DNA from: Nocardioides sp. zg-1230 | GTDB lineage: Bacteria; Actinomycetota; Actinomycetes; Propionibacteriales; Nocardioidaceae | Length of the DNA stretch: 64,000 nucleotides | Direction of reading: 5' to 3' | Assembly (NCBI RefSeq): GCF_013155335.1 | Contig: NZ_JABJQZ010000001.1 | Location: forward strand, 124,001 to 188,000 | Shown: positions 1 through 8,258 of the stretch, one piece after another | Layout of the letters: each line of letters starts with the position of its first letter | How positions within the stretch are numbered: position 1 is the stretch's first letter | The notes under the pieces: model-generated | The model's input: only the letters and a program-made list of their open reading frames with translations | What the model was told of the DNA's origin: nothing | Database searches by the model: none | Program-made: the position numbers and the translations under genes

Positions 1-50
1 AGGATGCGCCGACTCGACCCCGTACTGGACGCAGGATGCGCCGACTCGAC
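1..50. repeat. 18-bp direct repeat at window edge
   Basis: The 18-mer aggatgcgccgactcgac occurs at 1-18 and again at 33-50, a 32-bp period immediately upstream of the DUF402 gene. Further units may lie outside the window. It could be promoter-proximal or a short duplication; nothing more can be read from it. Confidence 0.6.
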
Positions 51-66
51 TGGTAGAGATGACCCC

Positions 67-636
67 ATGGAGCCCGGGACCGCCATCCGCTGCGAGATGA
101 CCAAGTGGGGCGACCGGCCGCACTGGCGGTTCGACGGCGTCTACCTCGGAGCCGACGAGCACGGCGAGTGGCTCGGCTTCCCCGCCGGCACGCACAACCG
201 GCGCCCCGGCTACGAGTTCCACTCCGAGGTGGCCTGCGTGACGCTCGTCCAGCCCGACCGCTGGCACCTGCCCACCTTCCAGGCACCGGGGATCTGGTGC
301 GACCTGTACGTCGACGTCGCGAGCCCCGCGACGTGGGACGGCGACGTCCTGCGCGCCGTCGACCTCGACCTCGACGTCATCCGGTTGTCCGACCCGCTGC
401 CTGAGAAGGTCTACAGCGCTGCCGTCGGCTCCGGTCGCGTGGCGGGCGAGATCTTCGTCGACGACGAGGACGAGTTCGCCGAGCACCAGGTGGCCTTCGG
501 CTACCCCGCGCACGTCGTCGAGGCCGCGCAGGCCAGCTGTGACGAGCTCCTGGCGGCCGTGCGCGCCGGCCTGCCGCCGTACGACGGCACGCACGAGCGC
601 TGGTTCGTCGAGCTCAGCCGTCTGACGTCCGTCTGA
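67..636 (+). CDS. DUF402 domain-containing protein
   Basis: A 189-residue soluble protein that I assign to the DUF402 (FomD-like) family, whose characterised members are phosphohydrolases. What I see is the family's acidic core: a VDLDLDV stretch near residues 98-104 and a DDEDEFAEH stretch near 132-140, after an N-terminal half rich in aromatic residues. I chose the ATG at 67; an in-frame ATG at position 4 would add an unrelated tail running through the direct repeat. Its 3' end overlaps the convergent exporter gene by 23 bp. The substrate is unknown. Confidence 0.75.
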   Translation: MEPGTAIRCEMTKWGDRPHWRFDGVYLGADEHGEWLGFPAGTHNRRPGYEFHSEVACVTLVQPDRWHLPTFQAPGIWCDLYVDVASPATWDGDVLRAVDLDLDVIRLSDPLPEKVYSAAVGSGRVAGEIFVDDEDEFAEHQVAFGYPAHVVEAAQASCDELLAAVRAGLPPYDGTHERWFVELSRLTSV

Positions 637-2035
637 GGGCCCGCCGCTCGGCCCGGGTCATCGCGCGGAACGGGCCGACCAGCCGTGGCCCGGCCAACCT
701 GCTCTCCAGCTTGCGCGCCTCCCGCTTGAGCGGCTGGGCGACGTACTCACCCAGGATCACGCCCGAGGCCAGGGCGATCGCGACGGAGATCGCCGTCATC
801 AGGGCGAGGATGCCCTGGGAGACGAAGGCGCCGCCCTCGGCGAGGAAGGTCAGGCCGCGGTAGATCGACAGGCCGGGCAGGAACGGCACGATCGCGGGCA
901 CCGCGACCACCAGCGGCGGCACCCGCACGCGCCCGGCGACGGCGTAGGCCACGAGGCCGATGAAGAACGCCGCCCCGCCCGCAGCCGCTGCCCGCCCGAA
1001 GCCGGCCACCGAGATGCCCTGCGAGATGAGCGCCGCGACGGCGGTGATGAGCGCGATCGGCACCACGGCGCGCCTCGGGGCGTACGACGCCACGCTGAAC
1101 GCCGCCGCCGAGACCGCGGCACCGCCGAGGACCGCGGGCAGGTCGGAGATGCCCAGTGCACCGGGCACCAGCTGGCCGAGCTCGAGGCCGACACCCTCGG
1201 CGACCGAGATGCCCAGTGCGACGCCCGCGATGATGCCCGCGGTGGCCATCATCGCCTCGATGAGCCGGGCGCTGGAGGTCAGGTAGAAGCCGGTGAGCGC
1301 GTCCTGCACCGCGCCCATCAGGCCGATCCCGGCGAGCAGCATGATGATGTTGGCGGTGACGACGAGCGACGGGTCCACCTCGATCGGGGTGGCCGCCACC
1401 CCCGCGGCCAGCAGCGTGGCGATCGCGCCGCCGGCGACCTGGAGGTAGAAGAACGGCAGCCGTCGGCGCGCGAGCACGACCTGCACCCGGTCGATGAGGG
1501 CGGCCGCCACGGCCGCGACGACCGAGACCACCGGCCCGCCGCCGAGGAAGACGCCGACCGCGGCCGCCATCACCATCCACGCGACGGTGACGGCCCAGCG
1601 CGGCAGGGCGTGGCCGAGCGAGACGATCGTGGCCATCCGCGAGCGCGCGAGGTAGAGGTCGGCCTGGTCGGTGAGGACGTCGCGCACGAGGTGGTCCACC
1701 GCGGTGAGGTCCTCGTAGTCGATGTCGCGCTGCTGGACGTGGCGCAGCATCAGCGTCGGTACGTCGTCGGGCGAGCGCTGGTGGCTCATCGACAAGGCCG
1801 TGAAGGTCACGTCGATCTCGGCCGCGCGGAGGCCCAGGTGGTCGGCGACCGAGCGCATCGTCGCGGTCACGTCCGCCGCGCCCGCGCCGGAGGACAGCAG
1901 CATCTCGCCGATGCGCAGGCAGAGGTCCATCGTCAGGTGGACCTCACGAGCCCGTTCGGCCTCGAGCCGGGCGTCCAGCCCGTCCTGCGGATCGTCGTCG
2001 TCCGGCGTGCGCGATCGTCCGTCCAGCTGGTCCAC
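614..2035 (-). CDS. threonine/serine exporter family protein (ThrE-like)
   Basis: A 473-residue inner-membrane protein with the two-part ThrE architecture. A soluble N-terminal third (about residues 30-160) carries the GEMLLSSGAGAADV motif typical of the DUF1212 half, followed by about ten hydrophobic segments forming the transport part. ThrE of Corynebacterium exports threonine and serine driven by proton motive force; that substrate is inferred from family only. The start is a GTG. The gene stands alone between the DUF402 gene (convergent, overlapping) and the ligase gene (divergent). Confidence 0.85.
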   Translation of the reverse strand: MDQLDGRSRTPDDDDPQDGLDARLEAERAREVHLTMDLCLRIGEMLLSSGAGAADVTATMRSVADHLGLRAAEIDVTFTALSMSHQRSPDDVPTLMLRHVQQRDIDYEDLTAVDHLVRDVLTDQADLYLARSRMATIVSLGHALPRWAVTVAWMVMAAAVGVFLGGGPVVSVVAAVAAALIDRVQVVLARRRLPFFYLQVAGGAIATLLAAGVAATPIEVDPSLVVTANIIMLLAGIGLMGAVQDALTGFYLTSSARLIEAMMATAGIIAGVALGISVAEGVGLELGQLVPGALGISDLPAVLGGAAVSAAAFSVASYAPRRAVVPIALITAVAALISQGISVAGFGRAAAAGGAAFFIGLVAYAVAGRVRVPPLVVAVPAIVPFLPGLSIYRGLTFLAEGGAFVSQGILALMTAISVAIALASGVILGEYVAQPLKREARKLESRLAGPRLVGPFRAMTRAERRALRRTSDG

Positions 2036-2102
2036 CCGGCCATGGTGGCAAAGGCCGGATCCGACCCGACACAGGGGTGAGCCTGCCCTGCAGGGGCGTC
2101 CC

Positions 2103-2108
2103 TAGACT
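2103..2108 (+). promoter_or_regulatory. leaderless-type -10 box (TAGACT)
   Basis: TAGACT ends exactly 6 nt before the ATG at 2115, the spacing that puts transcription start on the start codon. No ribosome binding site lies between, so a leaderless mRNA is expected. Confidence 0.6.
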
Positions 2109-2114
2109 CGAGCC

Positions 2115-3248
2115 ATGCGCATCGACTTCCACGCGTCGCCGGAGCCGACGCTCGGGGTGGAGTGGGAGTTCGCGCTCGTCGACCGGACCAGCCGCGACCT
2201 CGTCAGCGTCGCCTCCGAGGTGCACGAGCTCGCCGGCGGTCGACTCGACCGGCCCGATCGGCTGCACAAAGAGCTCCTGCGCAACACCATCGAGGTGGTC
2301 ACCGGCATCTGCGACAACGCCGGCGAGGCCGTCGCCGACCTGCGCGACACCCTGGCCGTCGTCAGGCCCGCGGCCGCCGAGCTCGGGGTGGACCTCCTCG
2401 GCGCCGGGTCGCACCCCTTCGCCGACTGGTCGCACCAGCAGCTCACCGAGGGCCACCGCTACGCCGAGCTCATCAACCGCACGCAGTGGTGGGGCCGCCA
2501 GATGCTGATCTGGGGCGTCCACGTGCACGTGGGCATGCCCGAGCGCGACCGGGTGATGCCGGTCCTGGCATCGATGCTGACGACGTACCCCCACCTCCTC
2601 GCGCTCTCGGCCAGCTCCCCGATCTGGGCCGGGCAGGACACCGGCTACGCGTCCAACCGCGCGCTGATGTTCCAGCAGCTCCCCACCGCCGGGCTGCCCT
2701 TCGCGTTCGACACGTGGACCGAGTTCGAGAAGTGCATCGCCGACCAGACGACCACCGGGATCATCGACTCGATGGCCGACGTGCGGTGGGACCTGCGCCC
2801 CGCTCCGCACCTCGGCACCCTCGAGCACCGCGTCTGCGACGGCATGTCCGACCTGGGCGAGCTCGGCGCCCTGACCGCGCTCGTCCACTGCCTCGTCGTC
2901 GACCTCGACACGCGGCTCGCCGCCGGCGAGGAGCTGCCGACCCTGCCGCCGTGGCAGGTGCAGGAGAACAAGTGGCGCGCCGCCCGCTACGGCCTCGACG
3001 CGATCGTCATCCTCGACGACCGCAACCGCGAGCGGCTGGTCACCGAGGACCTCGCCGACCTGCTCGAGCACCTCACGCCCGTGGCCAAACGGCTCGGCTG
3101 CGAGGCCGAGCTGCGCACCGTCGCCGACATCCCCGTGCGGGGCGCGTCCTACCAGCGCCAGCGGGCGGTCGCCCACGAGTCGGGCGGCGACCTCGTCGCG
3201 GTCGTCGACTCCCTGGTCGACGAGCTGGCCCACTCGCTGGAGTCCTGA
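2115..3248 (+). CDS. carboxylate-amine ligase / glutamate-cysteine ligase family (GCS2, YbdK-type)
   Basis: A 377-residue enzyme of the GCS2 family, which joins a carboxylate (classically glutamate) to an amine (classically cysteine) using ATP. Visible hallmarks are TLGVEWEFALVD near residue 12 (family Mg/ATP glutamates), a histidine-rich HVHVGMP motif near residue 137, and an RxxPHLGTLEHRVCD-like stretch near 230. The length matches the YbdK branch. Actinobacteria usually make mycothiol rather than glutathione, so the true acceptor may differ. The start is supported by the -10 box 6 nt upstream. Confidence 0.85.
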   Translation: MRIDFHASPEPTLGVEWEFALVDRTSRDLVSVASEVHELAGGRLDRPDRLHKELLRNTIEVVTGICDNAGEAVADLRDTLAVVRPAAAELGVDLLGAGSHPFADWSHQQLTEGHRYAELINRTQWWGRQMLIWGVHVHVGMPERDRVMPVLASMLTTYPHLLALSASSPIWAGQDTGYASNRALMFQQLPTAGLPFAFDTWTEFEKCIADQTTTGIIDSMADVRWDLRPAPHLGTLEHRVCDGMSDLGELGALTALVHCLVVDLDTRLAAGEELPTLPPWQVQENKWRAARYGLDAIVILDDRNRERLVTEDLADLLEHLTPVAKRLGCEAELRTVADIPVRGASYQRQRAVAHESGGDLVAVVDSLVDELAHSLES

Positions 3249-3349
3249 GCACACCTCCCGCAGTCGTGGCCTTGTGGCGCTCGCCCCGGGGCGAGAGGAT
3301 GCCCGGACCTCGCCGCTCCGCGGCCCGAGGCCCAACGGAGGAGCAGCCA

Positions 3350-4753
3350 GTGGTGGACCCGATCGACCCGACCGCGACCGGCTTCCTGCTCGCCGAGAAC
3401 CGCAACATGCCGATGCACGTCGGCGGGCTCCAGCTCTTCGAGAAGCCCGAGGGCGCCGGCCGCGGCTACGTCCGCGAGATGTACGAGCACATGCGCGACG
3501 TCGAGCAGGTCGCGCCGCTCTTCCTCAAGCACCCGCACCGCTCGGCGCGTACGGCCGGGCAGCTGGTCTGGGTGCCCGACGAGCAGTTCGACATCGAGCA
3601 CCACGTCCGGCACAGCGCGCTGCCCAAGCCCGGACGCATCCGGGAGCTGCTCGAGCTCTGCTCGCGGCTGCACAGCACCCGGCTGGCCTGGGAGCGTCCA
3701 CTGTGGGAGGCCACGGTCATCGAGGGCCTGCGCGACGGCCGCGTGGCGATGTACACCAAGACCCACCACGCCCTCGTCGACGGCGTCTCGGCGATGCGCC
3801 TCCTCGCGAGCGTGCTGTCGACCGACCCCGACGAGCGCGACATGCCCGCCCCGTGGGCACTGCGCCCGCGCGCGCCGCGTGAGGAGCCGGCGAGCAGCGG
3901 CGACACCTCGCTGTCCGACGTCACGGCCGCCACGCTGCGTACGGCGCTCGCGATCGCGTCGGAGGCCGCCGGCATGCCCGGCGCGCTGGTCAGGACCCTC
4001 AACAAGAGCGTGCGCAACGAGACCTCCGCCCTCTCGCTCTACGCGCCCCGCACGATGCTCAACCAGAACATCACCGGGTCGCGCCGCTTCGCGGCCCAGG
4101 ACTGGCCGGTCGAGCGGCTCCGCGCGGTCGGCAAGGCAACCGGCACCACCATCAACGACGTCGTGCTGGCGATGGTCAGCGGCGCGATGCGGACCTACCT
4201 GCTCGACCTCGACGCGCTCCCCGACACCACGCTGATCTCGATGGTGCCGGTCGGCCTCAACGCCAAGCAGTCGCAGCTCGCCTCGGCCGACGGCGGCAAC
4301 GCGGTCGGCTCCGTGATGGTGCAGCTCGGCACCCACCTGCCCGACCCGGCCGACCGGCTGGCGGCGATCCACCGCTCGATGAAGGACGGCAAGGACAGCC
4401 TCTCGGTGATGACGCCGACGCAGATCCTGGCGATGAGCGCCCTCGGGCAGGCGCCCGCCATCCTCGGCCCGTTCCTCCGGATGCAGGGCATCGTCCGCCC
4501 GCCCTACAACCTCATCGTCAGCAACGTCCCCGGTCCGCGCACCACCCACTACTGGAACGGCGCGAAGCTCACCGGCACCTACCCCCTCTCCATCCCGATC
4601 AACGGGATGGCGCTCAACATCACCTGCACCTCCTACGACGGCAAGATGTGCTTCGGCCTCACCGGCTGCCGGCGCACCGTCCCGCACCTCCAGGTCCTGC
4701 TGCAGTACCTCGACGAGGAGCTCACCGCCCTCGAGCGCGCTGCCGGCGCCTAG
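3350..4753 (+). CDS. wax ester synthase/diacylglycerol acyltransferase (WS/DGAT)
   Basis: A 467-residue acyl-CoA-dependent acyltransferase that makes triacylglycerol or wax ester as storage lipid. The catalytic motif HHALVDG is at residues 139-145, and the protein begins with the family's DPIDP-type N-terminus and has the usual length. The C-terminal half carries the NVPGP and ING(M)AL motifs of WES_acyltransf/DUF1298. The start is one of two adjacent GTG codons (3350 or 3353) behind a GGAGGAG ribosome binding site at 3337-3343. An upstream in-frame ATG at 3299 was rejected. The stop codon lies inside the -10 box of the next gene. Confidence 0.92.
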   Translation: MVDPIDPTATGFLLAENRNMPMHVGGLQLFEKPEGAGRGYVREMYEHMRDVEQVAPLFLKHPHRSARTAGQLVWVPDEQFDIEHHVRHSALPKPGRIRELLELCSRLHSTRLAWERPLWEATVIEGLRDGRVAMYTKTHHALVDGVSAMRLLASVLSTDPDERDMPAPWALRPRAPREEPASSGDTSLSDVTAATLRTALAIASEAAGMPGALVRTLNKSVRNETSALSLYAPRTMLNQNITGSRRFAAQDWPVERLRAVGKATGTTINDVVLAMVSGAMRTYLLDLDALPDTTLISMVPVGLNAKQSQLASADGGNAVGSVMVQLGTHLPDPADRLAAIHRSMKDGKDSLSVMTPTQILAMSALGQAPAILGPFLRMQGIVRPPYNLIVSNVPGPRTTHYWNGAKLTGTYPLSIPINGMALNITCTSYDGKMCFGLTGCRRTVPHLQVLLQYLDEELTALERAAGA

Positions 4754-4756
4754 GCT
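4751..4756 (+). promoter_or_regulatory. leaderless-type -10 box (TAGGCT) overlapping a stop codon
   Basis: TAGGCT begins with the TAG stop of the acyltransferase gene and ends 7 nt before the GTG at 4764, so the methyltransferase can be transcribed on its own without a leader although it lies 10 bp behind the upstream gene. Confidence 0.55.
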
Positions 4757-4763
4757 GTCGCAC

Positions 4764-5999
4764 GTGCCCGACGAGCCCGCGCCCCCTACCGGCGGCGCGT
4801 CGGCACCGGTGTGGAACACGCTCCACGTCGGCGACAACCTCGACGTGCTCCCGCTGCTCCCGGCCGGCTCGGTCGACGTCGTCTACACCGACCCGCCCTA
4901 CAACACCGGCAACGACTTCGCGTACGCCGACCGCTTCCGCGACGGCTCCCACGCCGACCCGTACGCCGGGCGGCACGCGGCGTGGCGGGCGATGATGCGC
5001 CCGCGCCTCGAGGCCGTCCGGGAGGTCCTGGCGCCGCACGGAGCGGTGTTCGTCAGCATCGACGACAACGAGGCCGCCCACCTGCGCCTGCTGATGGACG
5101 AGGTGTTCGGCGAGGCCAACTTCCTCGCCCAGGTGGTCGTCAACCTCAACCCGAAGGGCCGCCAGCTCGGCCGCGGGTTCGCGACCAGCCACGAGTACGT
5201 CTTGGCGTACGCCCGCGACCTGCCCTCCTGCCTGGTCGACGGGTCCACCACCGAGGCCGTCGACGAGGCCGACTTCCCGCTCACCTCGCCCGACGGGCGA
5301 CGCTTCCGCTACCTGCCGCTGCGCAACACCAACAAGAAGTTCAACCCCGTCACCACGCCGACGCTCCACTACCCGCTGCACGGCGACCCGATGACGGGGC
5401 GGGTCTCGACCACCGCGTTCGACGGCAGCACGGCCTTGACGCCGGTCTTCGGTGACGGGCGCCCGGCGGTGTGGCGGTGGTCGCGCCCGCGGGTCGAGGA
5501 GCGCCCCGACGACCTCGAGTGCCGGGTGATCCGCGGCCGCGGCGGGGAGCGCGCCGACATCTTCCAGCGCGACTGGCTGCACCGCGAGGGCGGGCGCCGC
5601 AAGAAGCTGCGCACCATCTGGCTGGCCGAGGAGATCGGGTCCACCGACACGGCCGTCGCCGAGCTCAAGGCGCTCGTCGGCCACGTCTTCGAGTCGCCCA
5701 AGCCGACCGGGCTCGTCCGCCGGATCCTGTCCACCCTGCCGGCTGACGCGGTCGTGCTCGACCCGTTCGCCGGCAGCGGCACCACCGGCCACGCCGTCGC
5801 GCTCGCCAACGCCGCCGACGGTGGGACCCGGCGCTGCATCAGCATCAACTCCGCCGAGCCGACCCGGGACGGCTCCAACGCCCGCCTCGCCGGCCTCGCC
5901 ACGGTCGCCGACATCACCCGCGCCAGGTTGGCCGCCGTCGCCGAGACGGTCGGCGGCGGCCTCGACGTGCACGATCTCGCGGAGCGGGGTTCCCGGTAG
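4764..5999 (+). CDS. site-specific DNA-methyltransferase, type III Mod-like, solitary
   Basis: A 411-residue amino-methyltransferase acting on DNA adenine (or cytosine N4). The catalytic DPPY is at residues 43-46 within YTDPPYNTGNDF, and the AdoMet-binding DPFAGSGTTG comes near residues 332-341. This catalytic-before-binding order is that of the beta class, to which type III Mod subunits belong. The middle (about 100-320) would hold the target recognition domain. No restriction (Res) gene or helicase lies nearby, so it is an orphan; possible roles are epigenetic marking or protection. The GTG start sits behind a leaderless -10 box. Confidence 0.85.
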   Translation: MPDEPAPPTGGASAPVWNTLHVGDNLDVLPLLPAGSVDVVYTDPPYNTGNDFAYADRFRDGSHADPYAGRHAAWRAMMRPRLEAVREVLAPHGAVFVSIDDNEAAHLRLLMDEVFGEANFLAQVVVNLNPKGRQLGRGFATSHEYVLAYARDLPSCLVDGSTTEAVDEADFPLTSPDGRRFRYLPLRNTNKKFNPVTTPTLHYPLHGDPMTGRVSTTAFDGSTALTPVFGDGRPAVWRWSRPRVEERPDDLECRVIRGRGGERADIFQRDWLHREGGRRKKLRTIWLAEEIGSTDTAVAELKALVGHVFESPKPTGLVRRILSTLPADAVVLDPFAGSGTTGHAVALANAADGGTRRCISINSAEPTRDGSNARLAGLATVADITRARLAAVAETVGGGLDVHDLAERGSR

Positions 6000-6049
6000 C
6001 CGGCCGAGATCGGTGGTCCCAATTTTCCCACCAGTCCCACGACGTCCTT

Positions 6050-6055
6050 TACTGT
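6050..6055 (+). promoter_or_regulatory. leaderless-type -10 box (TACTGT)
   Basis: TACTGT ends 7 nt before the GTG at 6063. It overlaps the alternative GTG at 6054, which argues for the downstream start. Confidence 0.5.
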
Positions 6056-6062
6056 GGAGCGC

Positions 6063-7514
6063 GTGTCTTCCTCCACGCGCCGTTCCCAGCCCTCCGCACG
6101 TCGCCCGGTTCCCGCTCGCGGGCGGGCGCTGACGCTCGCGACCGCAGGGGTCCTCGTCGCCGGGCTCGCGCTCAACGTCGGCGTCGCACCCTCGGTCGCC
6201 GACGACGGTGACCGCACCGGTGAGGCGCAGGGCCGCGGGCTGATGTACGGCGGCGACAGCGGCTACCGGGGCCGCAACCAGACCTCCGACGGCAAGCCCG
6301 GCGTCGTGGTCGGGCCCCCGGTCAACGCGCGCGGCCGCGCGGCCCGGGTGCTCAACGACGTCAGCTACGAGATCGCGCCCGGCGTCGTCCTGCGCGAGTG
6401 GGACCAGGTCGACGGCCGCCAGCCGATCGGTCAGGTCCGGATGAACCTCGTGACCGTCAGCCTCGACGCCGCCAACATCTCGTTCGAGGAGCTCTCCCCC
6501 ACCTACGTCACCAGCCGCAAGAAGGTCAGCCAGCTCGGCGGGTGGAACGACGCACTGACCGCCGTCAACGGCGACTTCTTCGACATCGGCAGCACCGACG
6601 CGCCGCTCGGCGTGACCATCAACCGGGAGGACGGCATCCTCACCGGGTCGCGCGAGGGCTGGATCCCCGGCGTGAACTCGTCGCTCTGGTTCGACGACGC
6701 CGGCCCGCACGTCAGCCCCCTGGCCATCGACTGGACGATCCGCCAGCGCCGCAAGTGGACCGTCAGCGGCGTCAACCACCCGATCGTCCCGTCGGGCCAG
6801 ATCGGCGTCTTCACCTCCGACTGGCACCGCACCGAGGGCTACAAGGTGACCGACGGCAAGAAGCGGGCGCGCGAGGTGGTCCTCCGCAAGAACCGCGTCA
6901 TCTCCAACCGGCCCAAGCTCTCCGACGGCCGCAAGATCAAGCAGAAGGAGCGGGTGCTCATCGGCACCGGCCCCGCCGCCGCCAAGCTCAAGACCCTCAA
7001 GCGGGGCAAGAAGCTGACGATCTCCCAGCGCATGGTGGGCGGCAAGCCGACCGTCGCGATCAGCGGCGACCGCCCACTGCTCGCCAACGGAATCCGCACC
7101 GTCGTCAACAACACCATCGCCCACCCGCGCACGGCGGTCGGCATCGATGCCGACGGCCGCAAGCTCCTCATCCTGGTCGTCGACGGGCGCTCGTCGGTCA
7201 GCCGCGGCTACACGATGGTCGAGCTCGCCGACATGATGACCGCCCTCGGCGCGGAGAACGCCATCAACCTCGACGGCGGCGGCTCCTCGGCGATGTACTC
7301 CCGCACCGGCACCGGGGCGTTCGGCATCGTCAACGAGCCGTCCGACGGCAGCGAGCGACTGGTGCCCAACGGGTTCGGCGTGGTCTACCACGGCGAGCTG
7401 CCGCCGGTGCTCCCGATCCTGCCGCCCACCCCGACGCCGACCCCGACCCCGACGCCGACGCCCACCCCCACGCCGGCGCCGACCACGCCACCCACCACGC
7501 CGCCGGTCCCCTGA
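6063..7514 (+). CDS. secreted phosphodiester glycosidase family protein (NAGPA domain)
   Basis: A 483-residue exported protein. An Arg-rich start is followed by a hydrophobic signal segment (about residues 22-44, ending near APSVADD). The catalytic-type domain shows AVNGDFFD and, near the C-terminal end, NLDGGGSSAMY, both hallmarks of the phosphodiester glycosidase (NAGPA/exopolysaccharide) family. The last 30 residues are a Pro-Thr tail resembling a wall spacer. Substrates are probably glycan phosphodiesters in the envelope (inference). The start is GTG 6063 because of the -10 box; GTG 6054 remains possible. Confidence 0.8.
   Translation: MSSSTRRSQPSARRPVPARGRALTLATAGVLVAGLALNVGVAPSVADDGDRTGEAQGRGLMYGGDSGYRGRNQTSDGKPGVVVGPPVNARGRAARVLNDVSYEIAPGVVLREWDQVDGRQPIGQVRMNLVTVSLDAANISFEELSPTYVTSRKKVSQLGGWNDALTAVNGDFFDIGSTDAPLGVTINREDGILTGSREGWIPGVNSSLWFDDAGPHVSPLAIDWTIRQRRKWTVSGVNHPIVPSGQIGVFTSDWHRTEGYKVTDGKKRAREVVLRKNRVISNRPKLSDGRKIKQKERVLIGTGPAAAKLKTLKRGKKLTISQRMVGGKPTVAISGDRPLLANGIRTVVNNTIAHPRTAVGIDADGRKLLILVVDGRSSVSRGYTMVELADMMTALGAENAINLDGGGSSAMYSRTGTGAFGIVNEPSDGSERLVPNGFGVVYHGELPPVLPILPPTPTPTPTPTPTPTPTPAPTTPPTTPPVP
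7426..7510 (+). repeat. Pro-Thr codon repeat (PTPTP tail)
   Basis: A short in-frame run of CCG/ACC-type codons encodes alternating Pro and Thr at the C-terminus of the glycosidase. It is a coding low-complexity tract likely to act as an extended spacer. Confidence 0.7.
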
Positions 7515-7526
7515 CGGGGCGTCCGC

Positions 7527-8144
7527 TCAGGCGTCGGGCGCGGCGAAGACCACGACGTAGGTGACCGGCGCGAAGCACTGCACGGTGTTCTTCGGCAGCA
7601 TCGGGACGACCTGGAAGCCGGCCTCGCCGGCGTCGATCGCCACGCTCCTCGGCGGCTCGCACCCGGTGGACACGACGGCGCCGTAGGGCGTCGCGCCGGG
7701 CGAGCTCACGTCGGTCACCGCGGCGCTCACCAGCTCGGGCAGGCCCGCTCCGAGCCCGACCACGAAGTCGGCCACGGCCTGCTCGGTGTCGAGCGCCATC
7801 GCCATCGTCGACGGCGACCCGCCGCCCTCGGTCGCGCTGACCATGACCGCCTCGGAGACGCCGGCGGACCCCGTCGTCCGGATCGGCGCGGACTCGGGCG
7901 GCATCGACGTGGACGGCGTCTTCGTCGGCGACTCGGCTGGCGTCTCGGTGGGGCTCTCGCTGGTCGTCTCGGACGGGGTGGGCGTGCTCGTCGTACGTGC
8001 CGGGTCGGTCGCCGTCCCGCCGTCTTCGTCCCCACAGGCCGCGAGCCCGGCCGCCAGGGCGAGGGCGACCACGGCAGCGGAGACCGCAGAGGCGGCCGGG
8101 TGGGGCCGGGTGCGTGCGCCCGAGCGGCGCGGTGAGGTGCTCAT
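7527..8144 (-). CDS. putative lipoprotein of unknown function
   Basis: A 205-residue protein with a lipoprotein signal: a basic start, a hydrophobic stretch and a lipobox ending LAAC near residue 37, so it should be anchored to the outer face of the membrane. A 50-residue Thr/Ser/Pro/Glu linker follows (TPTPSETTSESPTETP-like), then a globular domain of about 110 residues with two cysteines. I do not recognise the domain. The start ATG is at 8144; a TATCGT box lies 9 nt upstream of it. The gene faces the glycosidase gene tail to tail. Confidence 0.7.
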   Translation of the reverse strand: MSTSPRRSGARTRPHPAASAVSAAVVALALAAGLAACGDEDGGTATDPARTTSTPTPSETTSESPTETPAESPTKTPSTSMPPESAPIRTTGSAGVSEAVMVSATEGGGSPSTMAMALDTEQAVADFVVGLGAGLPELVSAAVTDVSSPGATPYGAVVSTGCEPPRSVAIDAGEAGFQVVPMLPKNTVQCFAPVTYVVVFAAPDA

Positions 8145-8258
8145 GGTGCTTCGACGATAACGACGCGCGGCCGGCTCCCCCGGAAGGCTCGCACGCGGGA
8201 CGTCGGCACGCGGGACGTCGCGTCGACGCCGTGCGGCCCGCACTGGCAGGCTGGCGCC

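Noticed and set aside
3299..3349. ATG 3299 as start of the acyltransferase
   Set aside because: It adds a tail unlike the family. The GGAGGAG site and the DPIDP start point to GTG 3350 or 3353.
1944..7391. Long open frames on the minus strand (for example 1944-3335, 3149-4837 and 4722-7391) opposite clear plus-strand genes
   Set aside because: They are mirror frames produced by strong third-position GC bias, contain runs of Arg/Ala/Gly or Val/Asp without any motif, and oppose genes with known domains.
7426..7510. CCGACC-type repeats considered as a regulatory array
   Set aside because: They are in-frame Pro-Thr codons of the glycosidase tail.
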